A stretch of 5,793 nt of DNA, from the NCBI GenBank assembly GCA_002471575.1, contig DKQG01000007.1, positions 1 through 5,793 of the forward strand, read 5' to 3'. The position numbers and the translations under genes were made by a program. The notes beneath the pieces were generated by a model. The model was not told where the DNA came from and did not search any database. It saw nothing but the letters and a program-made list of their open reading frames with translations. The DNA is from Alphaproteobacteria bacterium UBA7314. Its GTDB lineage: Bacteria > Pseudomonadota > Alphaproteobacteria > MPNO01 > UBA830. This document shows, in pieces, positions 5,588 through 5,793 of the stretch; position 1 is the first letter of the stretch; each line of letters opens with the position of its first letter.

Positions 5588-5793
5588 GTGCGCTTCAACA
5601 AACATCTTTACAAACGAACCTTTCTCAACGAGTCCTTGTGTATTGGGCTTTAGGGCTCCAAAGGATTTTACATATTTCATCATCTCAGAGCTCCTGAATT
5701 CAGCTTCCGAGACTAGTCCATCGCCATTTGCGTCCATCATGGAAAAGTAATGCTCTGCCATTTCTTGAACAGAGTGAGAGTGGGACGCTCCGC
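5567..5793 (-). CDS. EF-hand calcium-binding protein, C-terminal part (5' end outside window)
   Basis: 74 residues are visible, ending at TAG (5569-5567). The frame runs open to the window edge and the ATG at 5761 has no ribosome binding site, so the true start is outside, possibly with a signal peptide there. A canonical EF-hand loop, DANGDGLVSEAE (fragment residues 20-31), has Asp1, Asn3, Asp5, Gly6, Ser9 and Glu12 with Phe following, so it should bind Ca2+. A second segment, K48 to S59 followed by Phe60, keeps Asn3, Gly6, Val8 and the trailing Phe of an EF-hand loop. It lacks the acidic ligands at positions 1, 5 and 12, so it looks like a degenerate partner hand. Small bacterial EF-hand proteins of this kind are usually periplasmic or secreted, with poorly known roles. 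The gene converges on the sugar operon, 94 bp from the SDR stop, and is probably unrelated to it. Confidence 0.8.
   Translation of the reverse strand, partial: GASHSHSVQEMAEHYFSMMDANGDGLVSEAEFRSSEMMKYVKSFGALKPNTQGLVEKGSFVKMFVEAHEKKPEV

Noticed and set aside
5500..5697. Plus-strand open frame of 65 codons near the right end
   Set aside because: It is mostly antisense to the EF-hand gene, whose loop motif is exact, and shows no motif of its own.

Overview
The window looks like a piece of an alphaproteobacterial chromosome. The type of the SelO fragment (a DYGPCAFMD motif after the active site), the moderate to high GC content, strong AGGGG-type ribosome binding sites and two probable TTG starts all fit this, but the lineage is an inference from gene style and not a match to a known genome. 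The coding is dense. No rRNA, tRNA, CRISPR array, insertion sequence or phage gene was seen, and no stretch longer than about 300 bases lacks a gene.

Layout. Positions 1-902 (+) hold the C-terminal 299 residues of a SelO-type protein AMPylase, cut by the left edge. Positions 965-1327 (+) encode a 120-residue four-helix SMR/ArnE-like membrane protein starting at TTG. Positions 1301-2578 (-) encode an unrecognised polytopic membrane protein of 425 residues. Its 3' end runs 27 bp into the 3' end of the SMR-like gene. A divergent intergenic region (2579-2746) carries several inverted repeats and a plausible minus-strand promoter. A tight plus-strand operon follows: a GT2 polyprenyl-phosphate glycosyltransferase (2747-3730), a sugar-1-phosphate nucleotidyltransferase (3727-4470, ATGA overlap) and an extended SDR sugar-nucleotide dehydratase/epimerase (4477-5472, 6-bp gap). 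At the right edge, on the minus strand, is the C-terminal part of a small EF-hand protein (5567-5793), cut by the window end.

How the genes may work together. The five central genes resemble a lipid-carrier sugar-decoration pathway. The nucleotidyltransferase activates a sugar phosphate and the SDR converts the nucleotide sugar. The GT2 enzyme loads the sugar onto undecaprenyl phosphate, the SMR-like protein could flip it across the inner membrane, and the polytopic minus-strand protein could be the GT-C-type transferase that places it on a periplasmic acceptor. This parallels the Gtr (GtrA/GtrB/Gtr-specific) and Arn (ArnC/ArnE-F/ArnT) systems, but the parts are in an unusual arrangement and the final transferase is not recognisable as a known family member. 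The roles of SelO and the EF-hand protein are probably unrelated to the cassette.
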